Shown in pieces: positions 1-8,475 of a DNA stretch of 64,000 nt. Origin of the DNA: Ramlibacter tataouinensis (GTDB taxonomy: Bacteria; Pseudomonadota; Gammaproteobacteria; Burkholderiales; Burkholderiaceae_C). The notes under the pieces are model-generated. The model saw only the letters and a list, made by a program, of their open reading frames with translations. It ran no database searches and had not been told where the DNA came from. The stretch is from NCBI RefSeq assembly GCF_001580455.1, contig NZ_CP010951.1, forward strand, positions 2,046,001 through 2,110,000, in the 5' to 3' direction. Positions within the stretch are counted from its first letter, which is position 1, and each line of letters starts with the position of its first letter. Both the position numbers and the translations under genes were made by a program.

Positions 1-427
1 CGCCCTGCGCGACTTCCGGCTCGATCGCGATCAGGTGCTCGATGCCGAAATGCCGCGCGGTCAGCTCGGTGATGAAGCGGTTGGTGGCGGTGGTCATCAC
101 CACCAGGTCGCCCTGCGCCTGGTGCGCCTGCACCAGCCGCAGCGCGGCCGGGGGGATGCGCGGCACCACCCAGTCGCGCAGGAACTCCGCGCGCAGCGGT
201 TCCAGCGACGCCGGGGTGCGGCCGGTGAGCAGACTGAGGTAGAAGCCGGCGAATTCCTGTGCGCTCACGCTGCTGGCGCGGTAGCGCGTCTCCATGTCGG
301 CATTGCGTGGCCCGAAGTCGGCGGCATTGAGCAGGCCGCGCGCCATCAGCAGCTCGCACCACAGCACGTCGCTGTCGCCCGCCAGCAAGGTCTCGTCGAG
401 ATCGAACAGGGTCAGGCGCGGCTTCAT
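1..427 (-). CDS. HAD-family phosphatase (HAD-IB type), 3' end beyond the window
   Basis: Partial gene; the N-terminal 142 residues are present and the C-terminus runs off the left edge. The protein opens with the HAD motif I (FDLDETLL, Asp9 and Asp11 as nucleophile and acid/base) and later shows motif II (VVMTTATN). The long helical cap between them fits the HAD-IB subfamily, which includes phosphoserine-phosphatase-like enzymes. The ATG at 427 overlaps the stop of the upstream aldehyde dehydrogenase gene by 4 bases (ATGA), so it is probably the last gene seen of the leftward phosphonate operon. Substrate unknown; in this context a small phosphomonoester such as phosphoethanolamine is possible, but that is inference. 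Confidence 0.8.
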   Translation of the reverse strand, partial: MKPRLTLFDLDETLLAGDSDVLWCELLMARGLLNAADFGPRNADMETRYRASSVSAQEFAGFYLSLLTGRTPASLEPLRAEFLRDWVVPRIPPAALRLVQAHQAQGDLVVMTTATNRFITELTARHFGIEHLIAIEPEVAQG

Positions 428-1797
428 GGCCGCCGCAGGTGCCAGGCGCGCGGGCGGGTGAAGGTCTCGATGCCGTAGCTCGAGAGCGTCAGCCCCAGGC
501 CCGAGTCGCCGCAGCCGCTCCAGGGCAGCCGCGGGCTGACGCGGTCGCAGCAGTTCCAGTAGACGCTGCCCGCCCGGACCTGCGCCAGCAGCCGCTCGGC
601 GCGCGCGGCGTGGGGCGTGTACACGCCCGCCGTCAGGCCGTAGCGGGTGTCGTTCATCAGCCGCACCGCCTCCTCGTCGCCGGCCACTTTCTGGATGCCG
701 ATGATGGGACCGAAGCTTTCCTCGCGCATCAGCGCCATCGTGTGGTCCCCGCGGCTGAAGACGGTGGGCGCATACCAGTTGCCCGGGCCGGGCAGCCGGT
801 GGCCGCCGGTGTGCAGCAGCGCGCCCTTGGCCTTTGCGTCGGCCACCTGCGCATCCAGCACCTGCAGCTGCGGCGCGCGCGTGATGGCGCCGATGTAAGT
901 GTCCTCGCGCATCGGATCGCCGACCCGGAAGCCCTTGACCGCCGCCACGAAGTGGGCGAGGAAGGCGTCGTGAATCTTCTCGTGCACGTAGATGCGCTCG
1001 ACCGAGCAGCAGCTCTGGCCGGTGTTGTACATGGCGCCGTCGGCCAGCGATTCGGCGGCCGCCTTGGCGTCGGCGTCGTCGCAGACGTAGGTCGGGTCCT
1101 TGCCGCCGAGCTCCAGCTGGAGCTTGACCAGGCGGGCACCGAGCGCCTGCGCGATGCGCACGCCGGTCGCGTGCGAGCCGGTGAAGAACAGGCCGTCGAT
1201 CTGCTGCTCCAGCAGTGCCGCGCCGGTGGCACCGCCGCCGACCAGCGGCACGAACACCTCGCGCGGCACGCCCGCCTCGTGCAGCAGGCGGCCGATCTCC
1301 AGGCCGGTCAGCGTGGCGAACTCCGAGGGCTTGTACAGCACCGCGTTGCCGGTCAGCAGCGCCGGCACGATCACGTTGCAGCCGACGAACCACGGGTAGT
1401 TCCAGGCCGAGATGTTGGCCACCACGCCCAGCGGCAGGTGCTCGATGCGCTCCATCATCCCGTCCTGGTCGTACACCGTCTCCACCGCGGTGACTGGCTC
1501 GACCATGCCGACGAAGAAATCGAGCCGGCCCAGCAGGCCGTTGAGCTCGTTGCGCGACATGCGGATCGGCTTGCCGGTTTCGCGCGTCAGCACTTCCGCC
1601 AGCCGCGGCAGCTCGCGCACCACGGCTTCGCGGAAGCGGGCGATGCAGGCCTGGCGCTCGGCCAGCGGCGTGGCGGCCCAGCCCGGCTGCGCGGCGCGCG
1701 CGGCCTCGGCCTTGCGCTGCACCGAGGCGGCGTCATCGGCGGGCAACTCGGCGATCGTTTCGCCGGTGGCGGGGTTCTGGATGCTGAGTGAGGTCAT
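424..1797 (-). CDS. NAD(P)-dependent aldehyde dehydrogenase
   Basis: 457-residue ALDH-superfamily enzyme, slightly shorter than the usual 480-500. The general base Glu229 lies in LELGGKDP and the nucleophile is Cys263 in NTGQSCC; the cofactor-binding FTGS motif is at about 205-208. It oxidises an aldehyde to the acid. It overlaps the preceding hydrolase gene and the following HAD gene by 4 bases each, so it is translationally coupled to both. Next to a glutamine-synthetase-like ligase, an iron alcohol dehydrogenase and a gamma-glutamyl hydrolase, it probably acts on a gamma-glutamylated amino-aldehyde, as PuuC does in the Puu pathway. It is distinct from the PhnY aldehyde dehydrogenase encoded in the divergent operon. 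Confidence 0.92.
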   Translation of the reverse strand: MTSLSIQNPATGETIAELPADDAASVQRKAEAARAAQPGWAATPLAERQACIARFREAVVRELPRLAEVLTRETGKPIRMSRNELNGLLGRLDFFVGMVEPVTAVETVYDQDGMMERIEHLPLGVVANISAWNYPWFVGCNVIVPALLTGNAVLYKPSEFATLTGLEIGRLLHEAGVPREVFVPLVGGGATGAALLEQQIDGLFFTGSHATGVRIAQALGARLVKLQLELGGKDPTYVCDDADAKAAAESLADGAMYNTGQSCCSVERIYVHEKIHDAFLAHFVAAVKGFRVGDPMREDTYIGAITRAPQLQVLDAQVADAKAKGALLHTGGHRLPGPGNWYAPTVFSRGDHTMALMREESFGPIIGIQKVAGDEEAVRLMNDTRYGLTAGVYTPHAARAERLLAQVRAGSVYWNCCDRVSPRLPWSGCGDSGLGLTLSSYGIETFTRPRAWHLRRP

Positions 1798-2579
1798 GGG
1801 CTTCGCGCGGCGGCAGCAGCAGCGAGGAAGTCCGCCAGCAGCGCCGCATCGTCGATCGTGTCGGCGCCGGGCTGGTGGAACTCGGGGTGCCACTGCACCG
1901 CGGCCAGGTAGGGCTTGCCGCGATCGGCGCGACGGATGGCTTCGATCAGGCCGTCTTCGTGGCTGAGGGCCTCGACCTCGAAGCCCTCGGCTAGGCGCTT
2001 GATGGCCTGGTGGTGGATGCTGTTGACCTTGACGCGCGCGTCCTGCGGATACAGCTGCGCCAGCCGCGTGCCGGCCACGATGTCGACGGTGTGGAAGTTG
2101 CGGTCGTACACCGAGGCGTCGCGGTGCGGCAGGGCCTCGGGCAGCTGCGTCGCGATGTCCTGGTAGAGCGTGCCGCCGTAGGCGACGTTGACCAACTGCA
2201 GTCCGCGGCAGACGCCGAACACCGGCTTGCCCTGCCGCTCGAAGGCGGCGACCAGGTCGATCTCGTACTCGTCGCGGATCTTGTCGCCGGCCCAGCGCTC
2301 CTGCAGTGGCTGCTCGCCGTAGGACAGCGGCGAGACATCGGCGCCGCCGTGCAGCACCAGGCCGTCCAGCCATTGCGCGTAATGGTCCAGCGTGACGTCG
2401 CCGCGCCGGGTGGCGCCGCTCGGGCTGGGAATCATCACCGCCAGCGCGCCGGTGGACATCACCCAGTGGGCGATCGACTGCTCCACGTACTGCAGGGTCT
2501 TGCCGGTGAACAGCGCCCGCGTCGGGTCCGCGTGCATGAAGCACGCCGAGATGCCGATCTTCAGCCGCTGCGGGTCCAC
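1794..2579 (-). CDS. Gamma-glutamyl amide hydrolase, PuuD-like class I glutamine amidotransferase (peptidase C26)
   Basis: 261 residues. The glutamine amidotransferase triad is visible: Cys124 in GVCRGLQ, His231 and Glu233 in WHPE. The oxyanion segment LHGGADVSP (77-85) is the form found in gamma-glutamyl-GABA hydrolases. PuuD releases glutamate from a gamma-glutamyl amine after the amine side chain has been oxidised. The start is GTG at 2579, one base after the stop of the iron alcohol dehydrogenase gene; no better start exists downstream that keeps the N-terminal beta strand. The 3' end overlaps the aldehyde dehydrogenase start by 4 bases. Likely last step of the gamma-glutamylation branch of this operon (inference). 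Confidence 0.9.
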   Translation of the reverse strand: MDPQRLKIGISACFMHADPTRALFTGKTLQYVEQSIAHWVMSTGALAVMIPSPSGATRRGDVTLDHYAQWLDGLVLHGGADVSPLSYGEQPLQERWAGDKIRDEYEIDLVAAFERQGKPVFGVCRGLQLVNVAYGGTLYQDIATQLPEALPHRDASVYDRNFHTVDIVAGTRLAQLYPQDARVKVNSIHHQAIKRLAEGFEVEALSHEDGLIEAIRRADRGKPYLAAVQWHPEFHQPGADTIDDAALLADFLAAAAAARSP

Positions 2580-2580
2580 C

Positions 2581-3714
2581 TTACATCGCCTCGAGGAACA
2601 GCCGCTCGAAATCGGCCACGCTCACCGGCCGCGGGTTGGTCTGGTGGCAGATGTCGGCCACCGCGATCTCGACCAGGCGCGGCAGCTGCTCGCGGCGCAC
2701 GCCGTGCGCGCTAAGGCGGCCGGTGATGCCCACCCGCGCCTTGAGCGCGCGCAGCCAGGGCACGAAAGCTTCGCCGCCACCGTCGACGCGGCAGACGTGC
2801 GCGAGCTCGTCGAATTTCTCCGGCACCGCCTGCCGGTTCCAGTCGAGCACGGTGTCGATCATCAGCGCGTTGGCCAGGCCGTGGTGCAGGTCGCACACCG
2901 CGCCCAGCGCGTGGGCGCAGGAGTGCACGGCCCCCAGGTCCTTCTGGAAGGCGATCGCGCCCATCATCGAGGCCATCATCATGTCGCTGCGCGCCTGCAG
3001 GTTGCCGGGCTCGTGCACGGCCGCCGCCAGCGAACGGGCGGCGATCCGCGTGCCTTCCAGCGCGATGCCGTCGCACAGCGGGTGGTAGGCGGGCGACAGG
3101 TAGCTCTCGACGTTGTGGGTGAGCGCGTCCATGCCGGTGGCGGCAGTCACGGCGGCGGGCAGGGCCAGCGTCAGTTCCGGGTCGGCGAACACGGTCCGGG
3201 CCAGCACCCTGGGGCTGAAGATGATGCGCTTGAGGTGGGTGTCGTCCTCGCTGATCACCGAGGAGCGCCCCACTTCCGAGCCAGTGCCCGAGGTGGTGGG
3301 CAGGGCGACGAAGTACGGCAGCTCCTGGCCGATCGCGCGCACCTGGGGGTGGTCCCAGGCGTACTCGAGGATGTGGCCCGGGTGCGTGGCCGCCAGTCCC
3401 ACCACCTTGGCCACGTCCAGCGCCGCGCCGCCGCCGAAGCCGATCACGCAGTCGGCGCGGTGGGCGCGGAAGGCCTCGGCGCCGGCCATCACCTGGCTGG
3501 CGGTCGGGTTGCCGAACACGCCGGCGTACACCGCGCTGTCCAGGTCCTGCAGGTGCGAGCGGAACTCGGCCAGCACCGGCAGCGCCGCCAGCGCGCGGTC
3601 GGTGACGATCAGCGGCCGTGCCAAGCCGCGCTGGCGCAGGTGCCCGGCGACTTCCCGGCGCGCGCCGGCGCCGAAACGGATGGGAGTGGGAAACGCAAAC
3701 TGGGTGATGCTCAC
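2581..3714 (-). CDS. Iron-containing alcohol dehydrogenase (group III)
   Basis: 377 residues, the normal length. It has the NAD-binding GFGGGAALDVAK segment (92-103) and the iron ligands Asp196, His200, His264 and His278, which match FucO numbering closely. The start is GTG at 3714: this gives the conserved N-terminus SITQFAFPTPIRFG and a 4-base GTGA overlap with the upstream GNAT gene. The enzyme interconverts an alcohol and an aldehyde with NAD. In this operon it sits between a GS-like ligase and an aldehyde dehydrogenase, so oxidation of the hydroxyl of a gamma-glutamylated amino alcohol is a reasonable proposal; the substrate cannot be read from sequence. Confidence 0.93.
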   Translation of the reverse strand: MSITQFAFPTPIRFGAGARREVAGHLRQRGLARPLIVTDRALAALPVLAEFRSHLQDLDSAVYAGVFGNPTASQVMAGAEAFRAHRADCVIGFGGGAALDVAKVVGLAATHPGHILEYAWDHPQVRAIGQELPYFVALPTTSGTGSEVGRSSVISEDDTHLKRIIFSPRVLARTVFADPELTLALPAAVTAATGMDALTHNVESYLSPAYHPLCDGIALEGTRIAARSLAAAVHEPGNLQARSDMMMASMMGAIAFQKDLGAVHSCAHALGAVCDLHHGLANALMIDTVLDWNRQAVPEKFDELAHVCRVDGGGEAFVPWLRALKARVGITGRLSAHGVRREQLPRLVEIAVADICHQTNPRPVSVADFERLFLEAM

Positions 3715-4217
3715 GATGCGGCCCCGAGTTCGATGTACATGTGCTTCTTCGCGTAGTAGCGGCCGCCGACCTTGATGGCGCGCGGCTCGACGCCGAAGGA
3801 GCGGAAGCCGCAGCGTTCGTACAGCCGGGCGGCCGGGCCGTCGCCTTCGGTGACGGTCAGCACCACCAGCTCGATGCCGTCCGCGCGCGCCTCGCGCAGC
3901 AGCGCCTGGATCAGCGCGCGGCCGGTGCCGCGGCCGCTGAACTCGGGCTCCACGTACATGCCCACCAGCGTCGCCTTGTGGCGGCTCTTGACGCGCGTTT
4001 CGCGGTCCAGCCCGACATAGCCGCACAGCTTGCCGTCCCGGAACGCACCCCACAGCTTCATGTGCAATGCCGCGAGGCGCTTCTCGGTGTCCTGCAGCGA
4101 CTGCCGCTCCAGCTCCTCGTAGCTGGTGGTGAAGGCTTCCGGGTGCTCCATGAACGAGCGCAGGCGCAGCGTGCGGTAGTCCGCCGCATCGCGCAGGCCC
4201 AGTCGGCGAATCTCCAT
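3711..4217 (-). CDS. GNAT family N-acetyltransferase
   Basis: 168 residues spanning a single GNAT fold. Acetyl-CoA binding motif A is clear (VEPEFSGRGTGRALI, about 92-106) and motif B follows (AARLYERCGFR). The gene lies between the GS-like ligase (15-base gap) and the iron alcohol dehydrogenase (4-base overlap), so it belongs to the phosphonate operon. It could acetylate an aminophosphonate, as PhnO does, or an unrelated amine; GNAT sequence alone does not decide the substrate. Confidence 0.85.
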   Translation of the reverse strand: MEIRRLGLRDAADYRTLRLRSFMEHPEAFTTSYEELERQSLQDTEKRLAALHMKLWGAFRDGKLCGYVGLDRETRVKSRHKATLVGMYVEPEFSGRGTGRALIQALLREARADGIELVVLTVTEGDGPAARLYERCGFRSFGVEPRAIKVGGRYYAKKHMYIELGAAS

Positions 4218-4232
4218 GTGTCGAATGCGTCC

Positions 4233-5597
4233 CTAGATGATTTCGAAGTAGCGTTTCAGTTCCCAGTCGGTCACGCCGTCCAGCCACTGGCGCCATTCCC
4301 ACTCGCGCGTGGCGGCGAAATGCTCGACGAAGGTATCGCCCAGGAAGTCGCGCGCGACTGCCGAATCGCGGAAGATGCGCGTGGTCTCGATCAGGGTGCG
4401 CGGCGCGCGCGGGATGTTCTCTGCGCCCTGGTTGGTGCCGGTGATCGGCGCGGCGGTGAGCTTCAGGCCCTTCTCGACGCCATGCAGGCCGGCCGCCACC
4501 ACCGCCGCCATCGCCAGGTAGGGGTTGATGTCGGCGCCCGGGCAGCGCGTCTCCAGCCGCGTGGCCTTGGGGCTGCCGGCGATCACGCGGAAGCTGGCGG
4601 TGCGGTTGTCCAGGCCCCAGGTCGGCTTCACCGGCGCCCAGAAGCCGTCGACCAGCCGCTTGTAGCTGTTGATGGTGGGCCAGAACATGGGCGCGAATTC
4701 CATCAGGCAGGCGAGCTGGCCGGCCAGGTAGCTTTCGAACAGCGGACTCATCCTGGTCGGCGTTTCCGCACCGTAGAACAGGTTGCTCTTGCCGTCCGAC
4801 AGGCTCTGGTGGATGTGGCCGCTGCAGCCCGGGTACTGCTGGCTCCACTTGGCCATGAAGCTGGGCATGATGCCGAAGCGCGCGCCGATCTCCTTGGCGC
4901 CGGTCTTGAACAGCACCGCGCGGTCGGCCTGTTCCAGCGCCTCGGAAAATCCGATCGCCGCCTCGTACACGCCGGGGCCGGTCTCGGTGTGCAGGCCCTC
5001 GATCGGCACCCGGAAGGCCAGCATCTCGTCGAGCAGCGCATTGAAGAAGTCGCGGTTCTGGTTGGCGCGCAGCAGCGAGTAGCCGAACATGCCGGGGGTG
5101 AGCGTCTCGGGGCCGACCCCCTTCTTGGCGGCCCAGCTCTGCGGCGTCTCGCGGAAATTGAACCACTCGTACTCGACGCCGGTCATCACCTGGAAGCCCA
5201 GCTTCCCGGCGCGTGCCAGCACGCGCTTCAAGGTCTGGCGCGGACACACCGGGTAGGGCGTGCCGTCGGCGTTGACGAACTCGCCGAGGAAGAAGTCGAC
5301 CATGCCGTCCCAGGGCACCTGGCGATGCGTGTCCAGGTCCAGCCGCGCCAGCGCATCGGGAAAGCCGTGCTGCCAGCCGGTCACCTGGGCGTTGTCGTAG
5401 CACTGGTCGCCGGAGTCCCAGCCGAACACCACGTCGCAGAAACCGAAGCCGCCCTCGGCCGCGCCCTCGAACTTGTCCTTGTGCAGGTACTTGCCGCGCA
5501 GGATGCCGTCGATGTCGCTGCAGGCGACCTTGACCTTGCTCGCGCCGCTCTTGCGGATGGCGTCGAGCGCCGGATGGACCTGGGTGTTCGTTGCCAT
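4233..5597 (-). CDS. Glutamine-synthetase-family gamma-glutamyl-amine ligase (PuuA/GlnA4-like)
   Basis: 454 residues, the length of the gamma-glutamylpolyamine or gamma-glutamylethanolamide synthetase branch. GS landmarks: the ATP/metal-binding EYEWFNFRE region (about 144-152), a metal His in CSGHIHQSL, and the nucleotide-binding stretch TWGLDNRTASFRV. The N-terminal VACSDIDGILRGKYL is typical of catabolic GS-like enzymes rather than nitrogen-assimilating GlnA; no GlnA-type adenylylation loop was recognised. These enzymes join glutamate to an amine using ATP. It lies 21 bases after phnW and starts the block of ligase, alcohol dehydrogenase, hydrolase and aldehyde dehydrogenase. The amine could be ethanolamine, putrescine or an AEP-derived amine; I favour an amino alcohol because an alcohol dehydrogenase is present. 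Confidence 0.88.
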   Translation of the reverse strand: MATNTQVHPALDAIRKSGASKVKVACSDIDGILRGKYLHKDKFEGAAEGGFGFCDVVFGWDSGDQCYDNAQVTGWQHGFPDALARLDLDTHRQVPWDGMVDFFLGEFVNADGTPYPVCPRQTLKRVLARAGKLGFQVMTGVEYEWFNFRETPQSWAAKKGVGPETLTPGMFGYSLLRANQNRDFFNALLDEMLAFRVPIEGLHTETGPGVYEAAIGFSEALEQADRAVLFKTGAKEIGARFGIMPSFMAKWSQQYPGCSGHIHQSLSDGKSNLFYGAETPTRMSPLFESYLAGQLACLMEFAPMFWPTINSYKRLVDGFWAPVKPTWGLDNRTASFRVIAGSPKATRLETRCPGADINPYLAMAAVVAAGLHGVEKGLKLTAAPITGTNQGAENIPRAPRTLIETTRIFRDSAVARDFLGDTFVEHFAATREWEWRQWLDGVTDWELKRYFEII

Positions 5598-5618
5598 CGT
5601 GTGTTCGATCTCCTCGGG

Positions 5619-6743
5619 TTAGCCGTTGATCGCGGGCTCGCCGGAGGCGATGCCCATCTCCTCCAGTGCCAGCGCCACCGCGTGCACCGCCTGCTCGATC
5701 TCGTTCGGTCCGATGGCGCCGATACAGCCTACGCGAAAAGTCTCGATCTGTGTCAGCTTGCCGGGGTAGAGGATGAACCCGTGTTTCCGCGCGGCCTGGT
5801 AGAAGGCCTTGAACTCGTAGCTGGGATCGCCCGGCGCATGGAAGGTAACGATGATGGGCGCCTGGATGCCGGGATCCAGGAAAGGCATGAATCCCAGGCG
5901 CGACATGCCGTCGATGAGGGCATGGTAGTTGCGGGTGTAGCGCGCCAGCCGGGCCGGCTGACCGCCTTCCTCCTCGAACTGCGCGATCGCCTCGGCCAGC
6001 GCCACCACCACGTGCGTGGGCGGGGTGAAGCGCCACTGGCCGGTTTTTTCCATGTACACATGCTGGTCGTGCAGGTCCATGGCGAGCGACTGGCTCTGGC
6101 CGGCGCAGCGGTCCAGCACTTTCTTGCGGATGAACACGAAGCCCATGCCCGGCACGCCTTCCAGGCACTTGCCGCTGGCGGCGACCAGCGCGTCGAACCT
6201 GATTTCGCGGGCATCGATCGGCAGGGCGCCGAAGGAACTCATCGCGTCGATGATGAGTCCACGCCGGTGCCGCGCACAGACCTCGGCCACCTGCGGCAGC
6301 GGGTTCCACACGCCGGCACCGGTTTCGCAGTGGATCATCACCACATGCGTGATGGAGGCATCGGCCGCGAGCTGGTCGTCCAGCACCTGCGCCGACACCT
6401 GCTCGGCCTCGTCGAAAGACACGATCGTGCAGCGCCGGCCCATCAGCGTGGTGAGGCGCGCCGCGCGCTTGCAGTAGGCGCCGTTGTCCAGCACCAGCAC
6501 ATGGCCGTCGCGCGGCACCAGGGTCGCCACCGCGGCCTCCACGCTGAAGGTGCCGCTGCCCTGCAGCGGCACCACCACGTGCGTGTCCTCGGCGTGGATG
6601 ATCTTCAGCAGGCTGCGGCGCACGCGCGCCGTCACCTCGTTGAAGTCGCTGTCCCAGGAGCCCCAGTCGCGCAGCATCGCCAGCTTGGTGCGCAGCGTGG
6701 TGGTCAGCGGTCCGGGGGTCAGCAGGATCTTGTCTCGGTCCAT
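5619..6743 (-). CDS. phnW: 2-aminoethylphosphonate-pyruvate transaminase
   Basis: 374 residues, a fold-type I PLP enzyme. It transfers the amino group of 2-aminoethylphosphonate to pyruvate, giving phosphonoacetaldehyde and alanine. The N-terminal LLTPGPLTTT and DWGSWD motifs are characteristic of PhnW; Lys192 in ASGKCLEG is the expected PLP Schiff-base lysine and Asp166 in IIDAMSSFG the pyridine-nitrogen partner. It starts 7 bases after the permease stop, in one operon with the AEP importer. Its product feeds phnY and phnA in the divergent operon. Confidence 0.96.
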   Translation of the reverse strand: MDRDKILLTPGPLTTTLRTKLAMLRDWGSWDSDFNEVTARVRRSLLKIIHAEDTHVVVPLQGSGTFSVEAAVATLVPRDGHVLVLDNGAYCKRAARLTTLMGRRCTIVSFDEAEQVSAQVLDDQLAADASITHVVMIHCETGAGVWNPLPQVAEVCARHRRGLIIDAMSSFGALPIDAREIRFDALVAASGKCLEGVPGMGFVFIRKKVLDRCAGQSQSLAMDLHDQHVYMEKTGQWRFTPPTHVVVALAEAIAQFEEEGGQPARLARYTRNYHALIDGMSRLGFMPFLDPGIQAPIIVTFHAPGDPSYEFKAFYQAARKHGFILYPGKLTQIETFRVGCIGAIGPNEIEQAVHAVALALEEMGIASGEPAING

Positions 6744-6750
6744 GGGTGTC

Positions 6751-8475
6751 CTATCTTTCGGTGCCGCGCCAGGCCTGGGTGCGGCGGTCGATCCACCAGG
6801 CCAGGGACATGAACAGCAGGGTGGCGGTCGCCGAGGCGGCGGCGATCAGCACCGCCATCGCGGCGGCGGCGCCGATCTCGCCGGCCTCGTCGAGGTTGAG
6901 GATGGCGATCGAGGCGACCTTCGTTTCCGGCGAATAGAGGAACACCACGGCCGAAATGGTGGTCATGGCGTTGATGAAGAAGTAGCGGGCGATGTCCACC
7001 AGCGCCGGCGTGCAGATCGGCAAGGTCACGCGCCAGAAGGTCTTGAAGAAGGGCACCTTGAGCGAGGCGCTGACGGCCTCGAATTCGCTGTCCAGCGACT
7101 TCAGCGCGGTGACCGCCGTCAGGTGGCCGGTGGTGTAGAAGTGGACGACGGTGCACAGGGTCAGCAGCGTCAGCGTGTGATAAAGCGGATTCAGCGGATT
7201 GCCCGGCTGGTTGAAGAAGAAGATGTAGCCCAGGCCCAGCACCAGGCCCGGCACCGCCATCGGCAGCATCGCCAGCAGCCGCACGATGGCGCGCAGGCCG
7301 TCCATGCCCTTGGTCTTTTCCAGCAGGTAGGCGGCGCAGAACACCAGCGCGGTGCCGAACACCGCGGTGCCCGCCGCCATCTTCAGGCTGTTGACGAAGG
7401 CTTCGCCCACTTCGGCGTCGACCAGTCCCAGCATGTAGTGCCGCAGGCTGGGCGTGAGCTTGTAGGGCCAGAAGCTGGCGAAGGAGGCGAACACCGCCAT
7501 CCCGAGCATGGCCAGCACCAGGAAGGCAATGACGCAGCAGTACAGCGTCATGGCGGCGTCGTACCGGGGCGCGCGCTTGGGCCGGTAGGGCACCGCGCGG
7601 GCGGTCAGCATCGCGGTCTGGCGCCGGCTCACGTAGTGGTCCACCGCGAAGGTGATCACGGCCGGCGCCAGCAGCAGGATCGCCACCACCGCGCCCTTGG
7701 AAAAGTCCTGCTGGCCGATCACCAGCTTGAACACGTCGGTGGCCAGCACGTTGAAGCTGCCGCCGATCACCTTGGGGATGCCGAAGTCGGTGATCACCAG
7801 CGTGAAGGTGACCAGCGCCGCCGAGATCAGGCCGTACTTGGCGCCCGGCAGCGTGATGGTGAGGAACTTGCGCGCCGCACTGGTGCCCATGGCGTCGGCC
7901 GCCTCGTACAGGCGCGCGTCGGCCAGCGACAGCGCCGTCACCAGGATCATGAGCGCATGCGGGAAGACCGCGAAGCACTCGGCCAGCACGATGCCCGGCG
8001 CGCCGTAGATCTCGGCGATGCCCAGGCCCTTCATCCAGTCGCGCAGCACGCCCTGGTTGCCGAACCAGTAGATCAGCGAGATCGCCGACAGCAGCGAGGG
8101 TGCCAGCAAGGGAATCAGCGTGATGCCGCGAAACAGCGGCTTGAGCGGCATGCACGAGCGTGCCAGCGCGTAAGCGAAGCCGAAGGCCAGCGGCACGGTG
8201 ATCAGGGTCACCAGCGTCGACACCCACACGCTGTTCCACAGGCTGGTGAGCAGCGCCGGGCTGTGGGCATAGGCGATGAAGTTGTCCAGGGCGACGAACT
8301 CGCCGGCCTTGCCCTGCACCGCGTGCAGCAGGATGGTCAGCAGCGGCAGGGCGAGGAAGGCGACCAGCGCCAGCGCCACCAGCAGCAGCGCGGCCTGCGC
8401 GAGGCGGTCGGTCCAGTGCGCCGATTGCCGGACCGTGCCCGCGGCTTCGCCGGACGATGGCAGCACCGCGGACAT
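6751..8475 (-). CDS. phnU: 2-aminoethylphosphonate ABC transporter permease, two fused permease domains
   Basis: 574 residues, about twice the length of a single permease, with roughly 12 hydrophobic segments forming two BPD_transp_1 halves. Each half has an EAA-type loop that contacts the ATPase (EAADAMGTSAARKF near 186-199 and FEAVSASLKVPF in the second half). This fused architecture is the FbpB/PotBC-like type that I associate with the Burkholderia-type AEP importer. The ATG at 8475 overlaps the stop of the ATPase gene by one base (TGATG), and phnW follows 7 bases later. It forms the inner-membrane channel for AEP taken from the periplasmic protein PhnS. Confidence 0.92.
   Translation of the reverse strand: MSAVLPSSGEAAGTVRQSAHWTDRLAQAALLLVALALVAFLALPLLTILLHAVQGKAGEFVALDNFIAYAHSPALLTSLWNSVWVSTLVTLITVPLAFGFAYALARSCMPLKPLFRGITLIPLLAPSLLSAISLIYWFGNQGVLRDWMKGLGIAEIYGAPGIVLAECFAVFPHALMILVTALSLADARLYEAADAMGTSAARKFLTITLPGAKYGLISAALVTFTLVITDFGIPKVIGGSFNVLATDVFKLVIGQQDFSKGAVVAILLLAPAVITFAVDHYVSRRQTAMLTARAVPYRPKRAPRYDAAMTLYCCVIAFLVLAMLGMAVFASFASFWPYKLTPSLRHYMLGLVDAEVGEAFVNSLKMAAGTAVFGTALVFCAAYLLEKTKGMDGLRAIVRLLAMLPMAVPGLVLGLGYIFFFNQPGNPLNPLYHTLTLLTLCTVVHFYTTGHLTAVTALKSLDSEFEAVSASLKVPFFKTFWRVTLPICTPALVDIARYFFINAMTTISAVVFLYSPETKVASIAILNLDEAGEIGAAAAMAVLIAAASATATLLFMSLAWWIDRRTQAWRGTER

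Noticed and set aside
424..5597. Reading the ligase block as a plain putrescine (Puu) pathway
   Set aside because: No PuuB-type oxidase or putrescine transaminase is present, while an iron alcohol dehydrogenase is; an amino alcohol fits better, though putrescine is not excluded.
3741..6812. Very long open frame on the + strand (over 1000 codons)
   Set aside because: It is antisense to phnW, the GS-like gene and the GNAT gene; such frames are common shadows in GC-rich DNA and the translation is His/Arg/Gly-rich with no domain.
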